Positions 19,709 through 28,850 of a stretch of 64,000 bases of DNA are shown here, piece by piece (positions within the stretch are counted from its first letter, which is position 1; every line of letters begins with the position of its first letter). The DNA is taken from assembly GCF_001957125.1 (NCBI RefSeq), contig NZ_MPHJ01000001.1, positions 606,407 to 670,406 on the forward strand. The letters are read 5' to 3'. Under the pieces are notes generated by a model. It was not told where the DNA came from. It saw nothing but the letters and a program-made list of their open reading frames with translations, and made no database searches. The translations under genes and the position numbers were made by a program. Source of the stretch: Shewanella sp. UCD-KL12 (GTDB taxonomy: Bacteria; Pseudomonadota; Gammaproteobacteria; Enterobacterales; Shewanellaceae).

Positions 19709-19735
19709 CGTATCTATTACTTGTTATCAAATAGA

Positions 19736-21463
19736 CTAGAAGTCAGCATCGACTTGAAAACTCATCGGCTCTTTTGTGATCGGGTGGTTTAGCGCTAACA
19801 GCTCTGCGTGTAGGTGCAGCCTATTGGTTTTCTTACCATAAAGATCGTCACCAAGAATAGGCATATTAAGCCCATCAGAATGTGCACTGTGAACCCTTAA
19901 TTGATGAGTTCGGCCAGTTTTAGGGTACAGATAGACTTTAGTTTGCTTGTTTTTACGTTCGATAACCTGCCAGCGTGTTTGTGCAGGCTTACCATGTTCA
20001 AAGCACACGAGTTGTCTTGGCCTATCATCAAAATCACCTCGCAGTGGTAGAGTGATAACTCCCTCATCCTGGTTGAGTTCACCAGTTAGTAGTGCGACAT
20101 AGCGCTTCTTAACTGTGCGTGAAATAAATTGCTTTTGTAGACTCTTATTCGATGCTTTATTAAGTGCAATTACCATTAAGCCAGAAGTAGACATATCGAG
20201 ACGGTGAACGATTAACGGGCCAGTCGCCTTAGGAAACATCAGCTTGATGCGTGAATAGACTGAATCCTCAATATTTTTTCCTGGTACAGACAGAAATTCA
20301 GCAGGCTTATTGATCACCAACATATCATCATCTTGGTAGATGATATCGAGCTGTTTCCCCGCTGCCGGGTTGCTTAGTAATGGGTTTTCATCTGTGGGCA
20401 GGCCATCTAACATATGCCCTAAAATAGGCTGACATTTGCCCTGACAAGCACCATAAAAGTTCCTGTGCTGCCTAATTTCAGATTTTGGCGCCACGCCCCA
20501 CCAAAATTCAGCCATAGCAAGAGGTGTCATGCCATTTTTAAAAGCAAAGTGAAGTAGCTTTGGCGCCGCGCATTCACCTGATCCTGCTGGTGGTATTTTA
20601 TGTACCGTTCCTTTAAATATCTCTCCTAAGCTTTGCAGCTCTCCTTTGATATTCAAGAAGCAGTATTCATCAAATAGACGCTGCTGAAGGGCGGCTGACA
20701 TGGTCTTACGTTGCTGCTTTAACTCTGTTAAGCGGCCACTGAGCCGCTCAAGTGAGGACTTTGCATCGGAGAGTCGTTCATCCCAATAGTGGTTAAGCGT
20801 CTTAAGTTGATTTTTGTCCTGCACGCTTTCACGACTCATTTGAATACCGAGTTGTTTGAGTGCCGCTTCATCGAGGGACTCACCTGCTGCTCGTTGCTGT
20901 TTTCTATGTTTACGGTTTTCTATCATCAAGGCGCGATGAGCGGCTATTTGCTCTTGTGCTAACAGTGTTTCATCGGCAAGTATTGATTCACGCTGCGCGA
21001 GCTCAGGGTCGGCTTTAAGCGTATTAATTTCAGCATTAATAAGGTTGATTTTGGCCTGCTCTGGTGGAAAGAAGCTTCCCTCTGCCAACATATCAAATAC
21101 AGGTGGCACGAAGTGAGGCAGCAGGTTTTGATCGGCAAGCTTGCCAGAAAATGCTGATAGGTAGCCCAGCTCACCTCGGCTATTTTTAACCAGCAATACA
21201 CCAAACATCTTACCCAATGCACCTGTTGCTCCAGCATCTAGGGTCAAGTCATTAGCTTCATGTAAACCTAAGCCTTTAGCTTCACATAAACCAAAGTCAT
21301 GCTGCCACTCATTTTGAGTTTGTAGATGTTGTTGTAGCTCACTGGCTGCTAATAAACACAGAGGGTGAGGCTCATAATAGAATGGAAAGGTGAAGCGCTC
21401 CGGCAGGGTAAATTCTGAGGTCGGTGCTTTAAATGGTGTAAAACAATCTTCTGGAGAGTACAT
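19736..21463 (-). CDS. RluA-family RNA pseudouridine synthase with long N-terminal part
   Basis: Isomerises uridine to pseudouridine in rRNA or tRNA. The catalytic domain is in the C-terminal 240 residues: DDMLVINKPAEFLSVPG, then PLIVHRLDMSTSGLMV with the catalytic Asp of HRLD, and PKTGRTHQLRVH. The first 330 residues are unusual for the family. They include a charged, probably coiled-coil segment (about residues 150-260) and a CQGKCQP cysteine pair before the catalytic domain. Similar long proteins occur in Shewanella/Vibrio relatives as I recall. The target RNA site is unknown. ATG start at 21463. Confidence 0.88.
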   Translation of the reverse strand: MYSPEDCFTPFKAPTSEFTLPERFTFPFYYEPHPLCLLAASELQQHLQTQNEWQHDFGLCEAKGLGLHEANDLTLDAGATGALGKMFGVLLVKNSRGELGYLSAFSGKLADQNLLPHFVPPVFDMLAEGSFFPPEQAKINLINAEINTLKADPELAQRESILADETLLAQEQIAAHRALMIENRKHRKQQRAAGESLDEAALKQLGIQMSRESVQDKNQLKTLNHYWDERLSDAKSSLERLSGRLTELKQQRKTMSAALQQRLFDEYCFLNIKGELQSLGEIFKGTVHKIPPAGSGECAAPKLLHFAFKNGMTPLAMAEFWWGVAPKSEIRQHRNFYGACQGKCQPILGHMLDGLPTDENPLLSNPAAGKQLDIIYQDDDMLVINKPAEFLSVPGKNIEDSVYSRIKLMFPKATGPLIVHRLDMSTSGLMVIALNKASNKSLQKQFISRTVKKRYVALLTGELNQDEGVITLPLRGDFDDRPRQLVCFEHGKPAQTRWQVIERKNKQTKVYLYPKTGRTHQLRVHSAHSDGLNMPILGDDLYGKKTNRLHLHAELLALNHPITKEPMSFQVDADF

Positions 21464-21910
21464 CTGCTGGTCTTTTGTCTGGGTAACTATGAACGTTTAG
21501 CGCTTGTAGTGCAGGCCTCATTAGAGCCCAATGCGTTCTATTGGCGATCAATGTCGATATAAAGTGAGCTGATTTTAACCTTTCGCCCATTAGATATCAC
21601 CTTGCAATGGCATAAATTGCAGTTTTTGTTTTGGAGGTGTGTTTGAAGGTTATATTTCAGCGCAACCTGTCGCTTGCTTTGGGCTAATGTGTAAGAAACA
21701 TATCGGTATGCTGACGCTTGGTTAAGTAGAACGTCTATTTGGGTCGATCATCGATTTCATCCATGAGGTCTACGCCTCAAGCTCACTTGTACCTGATTAT
21801 CACTCTCTTCAATATGACTATATTACCTTAGAGTTAGGTTTTGCTATCGGCACTATCGGTATGGGTATTAATTAAGCATCTGACTAGCCTAATGAACGTA
21901 TTCAAGCAGC
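21464..21910. other. Intergenic region with possible gene remnant
   Basis: 447 bases without an intact gene. On the plus strand, about 21729-21875 reads as an open stretch of nearly 50 codons ending ...YITLELGFAIGTIGMGIN and a stop, with no start codon and a stop immediately upstream. It looks protein-like (alternating pattern) and could be the tail of a decayed gene. I cannot assign a family. Confidence 0.3.
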
Positions 21911-22597
21911 TTACAATTTCTCACCCAATAAATACCCCTCATGTGTTTCAAGGTAAAGCGGGAATTTAGTCATCGCTTTTGAAAACAGTGGGCTATCTAA
22001 GTGATTTTTAAGCCAGGCTTGAAGCTTGGGATAGGGGGCTTGCAAATACCACTGACGGTCGACTTTGGCAAACTGACGCACAAAGGGGAGTAGGGCGTAA
22101 TCAACTAAGCTTGGTGACTCACCAAAGATAAATTGATGTTGGTTTAAACGTGCTTCAAGCTGGACAATAAACTGTTCACATTCTTGCCTGTCATCTATTT
22201 CTGATGCTTTATGGTAGCGTTTGGCGTTTTTGTATTGCTCAAGCTGAGGCTTAAAAACTTTATCGTTGTGCTCAATCATTACGAGCATTTCAGCTAACAG
22301 CTCTGGCTGTTTAGCAAGTAGTAGATCCATGGGATCATTGATTTTTAACGCCCACAGCATGATATCTAGACTTTCATCAATAACTGATACCGTTGAAGAA
22401 AAGGCCTCAGTTGCAGAACTGTCAGCAATAACGAGTACCGGCACAGTGCCTTTTGGCGAAAGCTGCAGCATCTCTGCAGGCTTGGTCTTCATAACAATGG
22501 CCCGCACCATTACAGCTTGCTGCGCTAGCAACAAGCCGAGGCGAGCTCGCATGGCATATGGGCAATGTTGTAATGAATACAGTATTGGTAATGCCAT
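21911..22597 (-). CDS. Glutathione S-transferase family protein
   Basis: Cytosolic GST-fold protein of 228 residues. The N-terminal thioredoxin-like domain has LQHCPYAMRARLGL (CPYA, as in glutaredoxin-2/omega-like GSTs) and the cis-Pro block GTVPVLV, followed by an all-helical C-terminal domain. A CPYA cysteine suggests a thiol-transferase rather than a classic conjugating enzyme. It lies 18 bases downstream of the U32 gene on the same strand and is probably co-transcribed with it. The substrate is unknown. Confidence 0.85.
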   Translation of the reverse strand: MALPILYSLQHCPYAMRARLGLLLAQQAVMVRAIVMKTKPAEMLQLSPKGTVPVLVIADSSATEAFSSTVSVIDESLDIMLWALKINDPMDLLLAKQPELLAEMLVMIEHNDKVFKPQLEQYKNAKRYHKASEIDDRQECEQFIVQLEARLNQHQFIFGESPSLVDYALLPFVRQFAKVDRQWYLQAPYPKLQAWLKNHLDSPLFSKAMTKFPLYLETHEGYLLGEKL

Positions 22598-22615
22598 GTT
22601 ACATGTAACTCCTGT

Positions 22616-24955
22616 TTATAGCCCTTGCTTGTATTGTGCATTGGTCGATATCTCAACCATAGCCTTGAGTTGTGCGCTCGCAGGGGCAACTGATTGAACG
22701 CTTAAGGTTTCTCTCTGTTGAGGCGTATTGTCGAGTAGTTGCTCAAAATGCTCGATGAGCTGTGTTTTATCAAGTTTAGCCTTAGAGCCTGAACCGATGT
22801 CTGTGAGGTCGATAAAAAACTCATCGAATAGATCGCTGAAATCTTCAATCACATCTAGGTTTAAAAACTGCTCGTGGTTATAGATGCTTGGGTAACCGCC
22901 TTTTTGCTTATCAACAGCAAAAGAGACCCCTTTGACATTGGTAATCGTGGTCGCTTTCTCACATCGCTGCATACAGCCATCTTCGATGCTCGGTTTATTA
23001 CAGCCCACAGTTTGCTGGAAGAAACACTGCCTGCTGGTCATCATCAAGATCGGATGATAGACACTATAGAGGAGCTTAAAGCCTTCGGGACGCTTGATAT
23101 TGCGCATCTGCATTCGGTTGATCTCGTTAGAGATAAAAGCGCCGGCGCAGTTGAGCTCTTCTTGAAGTGTTTTAAGTGCGTAGGAGTTAGTAGTATTCAG
23201 CAGGGGGCCTGCAATCCACTCTATACCCATCTCAAAGGCTTTATAGGCAACGCCAGTATTATTACTGACTATACGTTTAGGCTGAAGTGCTTCAAGCAAA
23301 CGTACTGCAGACGCATAATCCTTACCAATTTGAATCGCAGGAAACCAAGGGATTAGTTGAGGATTGCGCTGTAAAATATCGATAAATTTCGTGCAGCCGC
23401 GTTTATAGCTTTCGGGTAGCTTAAAGTAGATATCGGCATCAGTGTGCTCTGCTAGGTAGGCGTCACTTTCATCACTGATCAGTATTGATAATCTTGGCTT
23501 TGCAGTGACTTTTTCTTGCTGTTTTAACTTTGGCACATCAACAGGGGCTGCTATCTCTACTGAATTATTGAGCAGAAATGCCAGCTGGTTTTTGAGTGCT
23601 GTTAGTGCTTTAAACGGGATGCTTAAACCTAGGTCTAGCTCACTAAAGTCAAAAGCTGTAATGTCATAGTCTACGTTATTAATGTTTTTAAAGCGCTTCT
23701 CAAGCGTCTGTTGATCTAATGCTGATTTTTCTACTGAGATCAATGTAGCGCTTGAGCTTACCGTAAACACCTTATCTTTAGAAGATTGAGGGTCTTTAGG
23801 AGATTGAGAGTCTTCAAATGATTGTGGAGCATTAGATGCGATCGTTGCCGTGACTGTTAATGGTTCATTGAGCTTGGCTTTAAATGAAAGAGTCAAAGCC
23901 TGCTTATCGATATTAAGGTGCTGCACTTTATCTTTTAAGGTCAAGCCTAGCTCATTTTTATCGGCTCTAAGCTCTTGCCTGACTTCCTGGATCTGCACCA
24001 CTGAAATGGCGTTGCTTTTGTCAATTGCATGTTTAACGCTGTGATCTCTAGGGTTATCGATAAACATCGATTTGGTCAGATCACCCTTTAAAAATGAGTT
24101 GGTGAAATCTCGGTTAAACACTTTATGAAGATTTGCGTCATCTTCTAAAAGCTGCCCTGTTTCAACAAAGCGGTTTATCTGTTTACGCCAGCTGTCGACT
24201 ACTGTGTAAACATAATGGGCACCTTTAATGCGTCCCTCAATCTTAAGTGAGTCAACTTTTGCTTCGACAAGTTCAGGCAGGTCAAAATAGGCTGAGTTAT
24301 CTTTGAGGTTTAATGGGTACTTGTTACCCGCTTCTGTTTCTTCATACTCATCACGGCATGCCTGACTACATCGCCCGCGGTTACCTGAGTTACCGACACT
24401 GACGGAGCTTGAATAGCATTGACCAGAAAAGGCGATGCATAGCGAGCCATGTACAAACACCTCTGTAAGTAGGTCATGTTGATGGGCAAGTGCAGTGAGA
24501 GAAGCCACCTCAGCTAAGTTTAATTCTCGAGACAAGTTCACTCGAGAAGCACCGACTTTTGCAAGAAACTCAATCTGGCCTTCGTTATGGGTCGTAAGTT
24601 GAGTTGAAGCATGAATATCTAGGGTAGGAAAGTGGTGCTTCACTAGATTAAACAGACCTAAGTCTTGAACTATGATGCCGTCTAGACTGGTATTAACCAG
24701 GTGATTGAGCAGCTTAAACAGTGCAGGCAGTTCTTGCTCTAAAATGACCACATTAATGGTCAGAAAAACTTGGCAATTGTGCTGGTGTGCTAATCTGAGT
24801 ACGCCACAAAGTTGGTCAAATGAGAGGTTCGCTGCGCGGTTACGGGCATTAAAGGTGTCTAACCCACAATAGACGGCATTTGCACCGGCAACAATGGCGG
24901 CTTTAATGGCTTCGACATCACCGCCTGGTGCTAATAGTTCTATTTTCTGACTCAT
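22616..24955 (-). CDS. U32 peptidase-family protein (RlhA/TrhP-like)
   Basis: The 779-residue protein begins IELLAPGGDVEAIKAAIVAG, the standard N terminus of the U32 family. The family cysteine signature includes GQCYSSSVSVGNSGNRGRCSQ and CR. A later cysteine cluster (RQCFFQQTVGC, GCMQRC) supports an iron-sulfur site. Characterised members are RNA hydroxylation factors (RlhA, TrhP) or ubiquinone hydroxylation partners (UbiU/UbiV) rather than proteases. This long form is nearest RlhA by architecture, which is inference. The start ATG 24955 is chosen because the upstream extension to 25102 is not family-like. The GST gene follows. Confidence 0.8.
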   Translation of the reverse strand: MSQKIELLAPGGDVEAIKAAIVAGANAVYCGLDTFNARNRAANLSFDQLCGVLRLAHQHNCQVFLTINVVILEQELPALFKLLNHLVNTSLDGIIVQDLGLFNLVKHHFPTLDIHASTQLTTHNEGQIEFLAKVGASRVNLSRELNLAEVASLTALAHQHDLLTEVFVHGSLCIAFSGQCYSSSVSVGNSGNRGRCSQACRDEYEETEAGNKYPLNLKDNSAYFDLPELVEAKVDSLKIEGRIKGAHYVYTVVDSWRKQINRFVETGQLLEDDANLHKVFNRDFTNSFLKGDLTKSMFIDNPRDHSVKHAIDKSNAISVVQIQEVRQELRADKNELGLTLKDKVQHLNIDKQALTLSFKAKLNEPLTVTATIASNAPQSFEDSQSPKDPQSSKDKVFTVSSSATLISVEKSALDQQTLEKRFKNINNVDYDITAFDFSELDLGLSIPFKALTALKNQLAFLLNNSVEIAAPVDVPKLKQQEKVTAKPRLSILISDESDAYLAEHTDADIYFKLPESYKRGCTKFIDILQRNPQLIPWFPAIQIGKDYASAVRLLEALQPKRIVSNNTGVAYKAFEMGIEWIAGPLLNTTNSYALKTLQEELNCAGAFISNEINRMQMRNIKRPEGFKLLYSVYHPILMMTSRQCFFQQTVGCNKPSIEDGCMQRCEKATTITNVKGVSFAVDKQKGGYPSIYNHEQFLNLDVIEDFSDLFDEFFIDLTDIGSGSKAKLDKTQLIEHFEQLLDNTPQQRETLSVQSVAPASAQLKAMVEISTNAQYKQGL

Positions 24956-25304
24956 CTGTGACTCACTTTTGTGTACTGACTGCTTAATATGCTGAAATAA
25001 ATATGCTGATATTTTTTTGAGGGGCGATTTTACCCGCATCCACTCAGCATTGCCATACATTAGGAGAGGACGATTTATCAGGGGACAGAAATTGGCTATC
25101 AAATAATGATTGGCTAACGAGGCTGATTTAGTCGCTACATCGTCATATCAAGGTGAATTATGGTCATCTTCATTGAAGGTATTTGATTTAGTGTGTGTGA
25201 GTGATTAGGTTCAATTTTGGATAGTTACAGACTAGGACTAAATAATACGCCGTGTGCCAGCGTAAGACTGTGGCAATACTTGGTCGTATTTGAAGCTAAG
25301 ACGC
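24956..25304. other. Divergent intergenic region, nothing recognised
   Basis: About 350 bases between the divergent U32 and GNAT genes. It must contain both promoters, but I see no operator-like dyad, terminator or repeat that stands out. Confidence 0.5.
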
Positions 25305-25730
25305 ATGACATATAAATTAGAGTTTAAACAGACCCTGACCCATGATGAACAACAAGTATTGTGGAGCGGTATAGAGCAAGCAACGAGCTCGAGTGTTGGT
25401 CACACAGGGAGAAATGAGCTGTGTTTCCTGTTGCGAGATCAGCATGGCGTTGTAATAGCTGGGGTACAGGGAAATTGTGACAACTGGGGCTGGCTTTGGA
25501 TCGATTCATTGTGGGTGTGTGGGTCTCTGCGCGGGCAAGGTATGGGTAAGCAGTTGCTGCAGACTATTGAAAAGCGCGCGATAAGTCACGGGTGTACACA
25601 TTCACACTTAACCAGTTTTACCTTTCAGGCAGTGGACTTTTATCTACGGCATGGTTATAGCATATTTGGTGAGTTGCCAGATTATCCTCCAGGTCATAGC
25701 CGCTGCTGGTTAAAAAAAGCCTTAGTTTAA
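25305..25730 (+). CDS. GNAT-family N-acetyltransferase
   Basis: Acetyl-CoA-dependent acetyltransferase of about 141 residues; substrate unknown. The acetyl-CoA pyrophosphate-binding motif A is seen as LWVCGSLRGQGMGKQLL, preceded by a WGWLWID strand. The C-terminal part has VDFYLRHGYSIFGE, typical of GNAT motif B. ATG 25305 is preferred; a TTG at 25290 in the same frame is also possible, and neither has a clear ribosome binding site. It is a single gene between the U32 protein and the LRR kinase. Confidence 0.85.
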   Translation: MTYKLEFKQTLTHDEQQVLWSGIEQATSSSVGHTGRNELCFLLRDQHGVVIAGVQGNCDNWGWLWIDSLWVCGSLRGQGMGKQLLQTIEKRAISHGCTHSHLTSFTFQAVDFYLRHGYSIFGELPDYPPGHSRCWLKKALV

Positions 25731-25920
25731 TTAAAAGGCTCCTGACACAATGATGCTCCTGTGAGCCTGTAGTGTAAGCGGTAATCTATGCTTCAATCTG
25801 GGCAGTCTGACTGAGTCGTTCGTTTTTCAGCCCATTGCCTTTACCTATCCTCTATCGCTTTCGGTACAGATATGAATGCTATATCATGCAGCGCTATTTT
25901 AGGTCGTAGGGTCATCAAGT

Positions 25921-27312
25921 TTGCAATCTTTAGCAGCATTAGAAAATGGGCAGTTAGCATCAGTAACACGTTTACAATTAGCTGAAAACCTCACTGAATT
26001 TCCACAGGCTATCTTTGAATTAGCCGATAGCTTGGAGGTGCTGGACCTTTCTAATAATTGTTTATCAAGCTTGCCTGACGATTTTGGCAGGCTTAAAAAG
26101 CTGAAAATCCTATTTTTATCTAATAATCTGTTTGAAACCTTGCCTAAGGTACTCGCTGATTGCCCTTTGCTTGAGATGATAGGGTTTAAGGCAAATAAAA
26201 TAGTATCAGTTGCAGAGTCTGCTTTACCGATACAGACTCGCTGGCTTATCTTGACCGATAATAGAATCGAGTTTTTACCTGAGTCTATGGGGCAACTTCA
26301 TCATCTGCAAAAGTTAGCGTTGGCGGGCAACAGGCTAAGCAGTTTGCCAAGCACTATGTCCAGTTGCAAAAGCCTTGAGCTAGTCCGGCTCTCTGCTAAT
26401 CAATTAACGCACATCCCCGACTGGTTACTGCAATTACCTAAGCTTGCTTGGTTGGCGTTTGATGGTAACCAGCTGCAGGCCCCTGAAGAAGCCGCTTGTG
26501 AGTCATTAAACATGCTCAAAGTGAAGATGTCTGACATCAGTTTATCTGAACAACTGGGTGAAGGGGCATCGGGCATCATCTATCAAGGCCGTTGGCTACA
26601 TCAGCCTACGAGTTTGCTTGGCACTAATACAGACGTTGCGGTAAAGGTGTTTAAAGGAGAGGTGACGAGTGATGGCTACCCTGCAGATGAACTTGCTTGT
26701 TGTTTGCAAGCGGGTGAACACCCAAACCTGATTAAAGTTGTGTCGCAGATAAACGAGCAAGATAAGCTTGGTCTTGTTATGGAGCTTATTCCTGCTAGTT
26801 TCTTTAATTTAGGCTTACCCCCATCTTTAGTGACCTGTACAAGAGATACCTTCAAGGCTGATACTCAGTATAGTGCTTGGACAATCGCTAACATTTCACG
26901 GCAGATGGCCTCGACCATGGCGCACCTGCATCAACAAAAAGTCAGTCATGGGGATCTGTATGCTCATAACACTATGATTAATACACAAGCAGATATGCTA
27001 TTTGGTGATTTTGGCGCAGCAAGTGATCTGTCTGGACTTCCTTTGTTACAACAAGAGGCGATGGAGGCCATTGAAGTGAGAGCCTTTGGTTGTTTACTCG
27101 ATGACCTACTCTCCGTATGTCCAGAGGGGCAGAGTCATCAAGCGATGAGTGGTGAACGAGGTGAGTCAAAGGTTCATTTAATTGACGCTTTAATAGGGCT
27201 ATGCACGCTTTGTATGAATGATGAGATGGGGCTTAGACCTACTTTTTGGGATATAGAGCAGAAGCTAACCGCTGTATTAACTGCACACAATCAGACTACT
27301 CAAGCTTGTTAA
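25921..27312 (+). CDS. Leucine-rich-repeat protein kinase
   Basis: A 463-residue cytoplasmic protein with two parts. Residues 15-190 are about seven leucine-rich repeats of 23 residues (LEVLDLSNNCLSSLPDDF-type). Residues 205-455 are a eukaryotic-type kinase. Its catalytic parts look complete: glycine loop GEGASG at 213-218, VAVK lysine 242, catalytic loop HGDLYAHN with Asp345 and Asn350, and DFG at 363-365. The activation segment is very short and lacks a clear APE motif. There is no signal peptide or membrane segment. It starts with TTG at 25921, with weak SD TAGGG. The 3' end overlaps the convergent small gene by 17 bases. The target is unknown. Confidence 0.88.
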   Translation: MQSLAALENGQLASVTRLQLAENLTEFPQAIFELADSLEVLDLSNNCLSSLPDDFGRLKKLKILFLSNNLFETLPKVLADCPLLEMIGFKANKIVSVAESALPIQTRWLILTDNRIEFLPESMGQLHHLQKLALAGNRLSSLPSTMSSCKSLELVRLSANQLTHIPDWLLQLPKLAWLAFDGNQLQAPEEAACESLNMLKVKMSDISLSEQLGEGASGIIYQGRWLHQPTSLLGTNTDVAVKVFKGEVTSDGYPADELACCLQAGEHPNLIKVVSQINEQDKLGLVMELIPASFFNLGLPPSLVTCTRDTFKADTQYSAWTIANISRQMASTMAHLHQQKVSHGDLYAHNTMINTQADMLFGDFGAASDLSGLPLLQQEAMEAIEVRAFGCLLDDLLSVCPEGQSHQAMSGERGESKVHLIDALIGLCTLCMNDEMGLRPTFWDIEQKLTAVLTAHNQTTQAC

Positions 27313-27535
27313 TAAGTCGGTAGCTAAGCACGATTAAGTGAATTGCGAGCAGCCCTGTAAAGCTGATGCAGAAAAAGAGTAGTGCGATAGACTCAACACT
27401 TTTAGTATGCCCACTGTAGAGGTACCACCACAACGGCCAACTAATAAGTGACAATATACAGAGCTGCCACATACAGCTCTTACAGCGGCCTATTTTTTGT
27501 TTAAATAGTGAGGTTTTACAATCAACACAAGCCAT
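27296..27535 (-). CDS. Small cysteine-containing membrane protein (DUF3624-like)
   Basis: A 79-residue protein with an N-terminal CVDC and CKSC cysteine-pair module, as in a small zinc ribbon, followed by two transmembrane helices. It resembles the DUF3624 family of gammaproteobacteria, as I recall it. Function is unknown. The ATG at 27535 has AGGAG at good spacing; the longer frame to 27565 has none. It is convergent with, and slightly overlaps, the LRR-kinase gene, and lies upstream of menA's 3' side. Confidence 0.7.
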   Translation of the reverse strand: MACVDCKTSLFKQKIGRCKSCMWQLCILSLISWPLWWYLYSGHTKSVESIALLFFCISFTGLLAIHLIVLSYRLINKLE

Positions 27536-27616
27536 TGTTGCTCCTGTTGCCGCTCTCCCAGTCATTTGTTTTACACGAAGAGCGGTTATGCCAAGCTAGC
27601 TTGTTAGTTAAGGAGG

Positions 27617-28489
27617 CTAGACAAAAAGTAGCCCGAGACTAAATAAGCCGCTAAAGATCATCGTCAATTTAGCGGTTCGACCCAGAAGCGGATTTAATGC
27701 TTCTCCTGAGGTTACGCTGAAATCATTATTTAATCGACGAGCAAATATAAGTGCTAAGCCAGCAATCAATACAGGCATTCCTGGGAGAAAACCGAGAAAA
27801 AAGCCACCAATTATGAGCGCGAAAGGCATATAAACAAAGGCTTGATACAGAACTCTTGCCTGTCCAATACCGATACGTACAGCGAGTGTCTGCTTACCCG
27901 CCTTAAGGTCGGTGTCTATATCTCGAGTATTATTGACGAGCATTATTGCCGCATTGAGTGAGCCTATCGCGCAGCCTAAAATCCAGGCTGCGGTGCTGGT
28001 TTCTCCGGCTTGCAGAAAGTAGCTACCTACAACAGCAACAAGACCAAAAAATACAAACGCTGCAACTTCACCTAACCCATGGGAGGCGAGAGGGTAAGGA
28101 CCGCCACTATAGCCTAATGCGCCCAATATCGCTGCAGCGGCAAGAAAGGCAATTGGCCAGCCACCATGGTAGATGAGTGATGAGCCGACTATCAGAGCCA
28201 GTATTAAACATAACACCATGGCATTACGAACTTTCTCTGGGGCTAAAAGTCCACTTTGTGTCACGCGAACTGGGCCAAGGCGCTCATCAGTATCTACGCC
28301 ACTTTTAAAGTCAAAATAGTCATTAGCCAAGTTCACTGCTATTTGCAATAAAAGTGCACATAACATGGAGGTGCAAGCGATGATAAAAGTGAATTGCTCT
28401 AACTGTAGTGCCAGAATATTACCGACCAAAAGGGGCCCAATAGCCGCTGGCAGTGTACGTGGCCTAATAGCCAAAATCCAAGGGTTCAT
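27617..28489 (-). CDS. menA: 1,4-dihydroxy-2-naphthoate polyprenyltransferase
   Basis: Inner-membrane UbiA-family prenyltransferase that attaches the isoprenoid tail to 1,4-dihydroxy-2-naphthoate, making demethylmenaquinone. The 290-residue protein starts NPWILAIRPRTLPAAIGP, the usual MenA N terminus. The first aspartate-rich motif is NLANDYFDFKSGVDTD and the second is VNNTRDIDTDLKAGKQTLAVR. About eight transmembrane helices are present. Menaquinone is central to anaerobic respiration in Shewanella. It is a single gene; no terminator is seen after it. Confidence 0.95.
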   Translation of the reverse strand: MNPWILAIRPRTLPAAIGPLLVGNILALQLEQFTFIIACTSMLCALLLQIAVNLANDYFDFKSGVDTDERLGPVRVTQSGLLAPEKVRNAMVLCLILALIVGSSLIYHGGWPIAFLAAAAILGALGYSGGPYPLASHGLGEVAAFVFFGLVAVVGSYFLQAGETSTAAWILGCAIGSLNAAIMLVNNTRDIDTDLKAGKQTLAVRIGIGQARVLYQAFVYMPFALIIGGFFLGFLPGMPVLIAGLALIFARRLNNDFSVTSGEALNPLLGRTAKLTMIFSGLFSLGLLFV

Positions 28490-28850
28490 TTACTTGTTTC
28501 TTCAGGAGGAGCATCAAGACTAGAGATGCTCGATAACAATTATTGGCGGTATCATATCAAGTTTCTATACCACGATGAAGCCTTGTACAGCTTAGCAAGC
28601 CTTAACGTGACTGATATCAACTGGACTTATTTAAAACCTCTTAATTTTTCAGCGTTTTTTTGTGAGTTAGGTATAAAAAATCAATTTGAATTTGTTATCC
28701 AGTTCAAAGAATTAGCTGTATATTTATGTTTTTATAACTGTTCTTAGCAAGCTTGCTAAGCCAAACCGGTAAAGTATTGCTCTCACATATACATGCAAAT
28801 TTATTTCATGTTTATCGCAGTTTGAGGCTATTCATTGAGGAAAAGTATCG
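28490..28850. other. Divergent intergenic region with an 18-bp palindrome
   Basis: 361 bases between menA and the SDR gene. A perfect palindrome CTTAGCAAGCTTGCTAAG lies at 28743-28760, with no T-run. An open frame at 28526-28747 has no suitable ribosome binding site and an unremarkable composition, so it is not called as a gene. Confidence 0.5.

Noticed and set aside
28526..28747. Open frame of 73 codons between menA and the SDR gene
   Set aside because: No ribosome binding site at proper spacing, no recognisable pattern, and it ends before a palindrome in a divergent promoter region.
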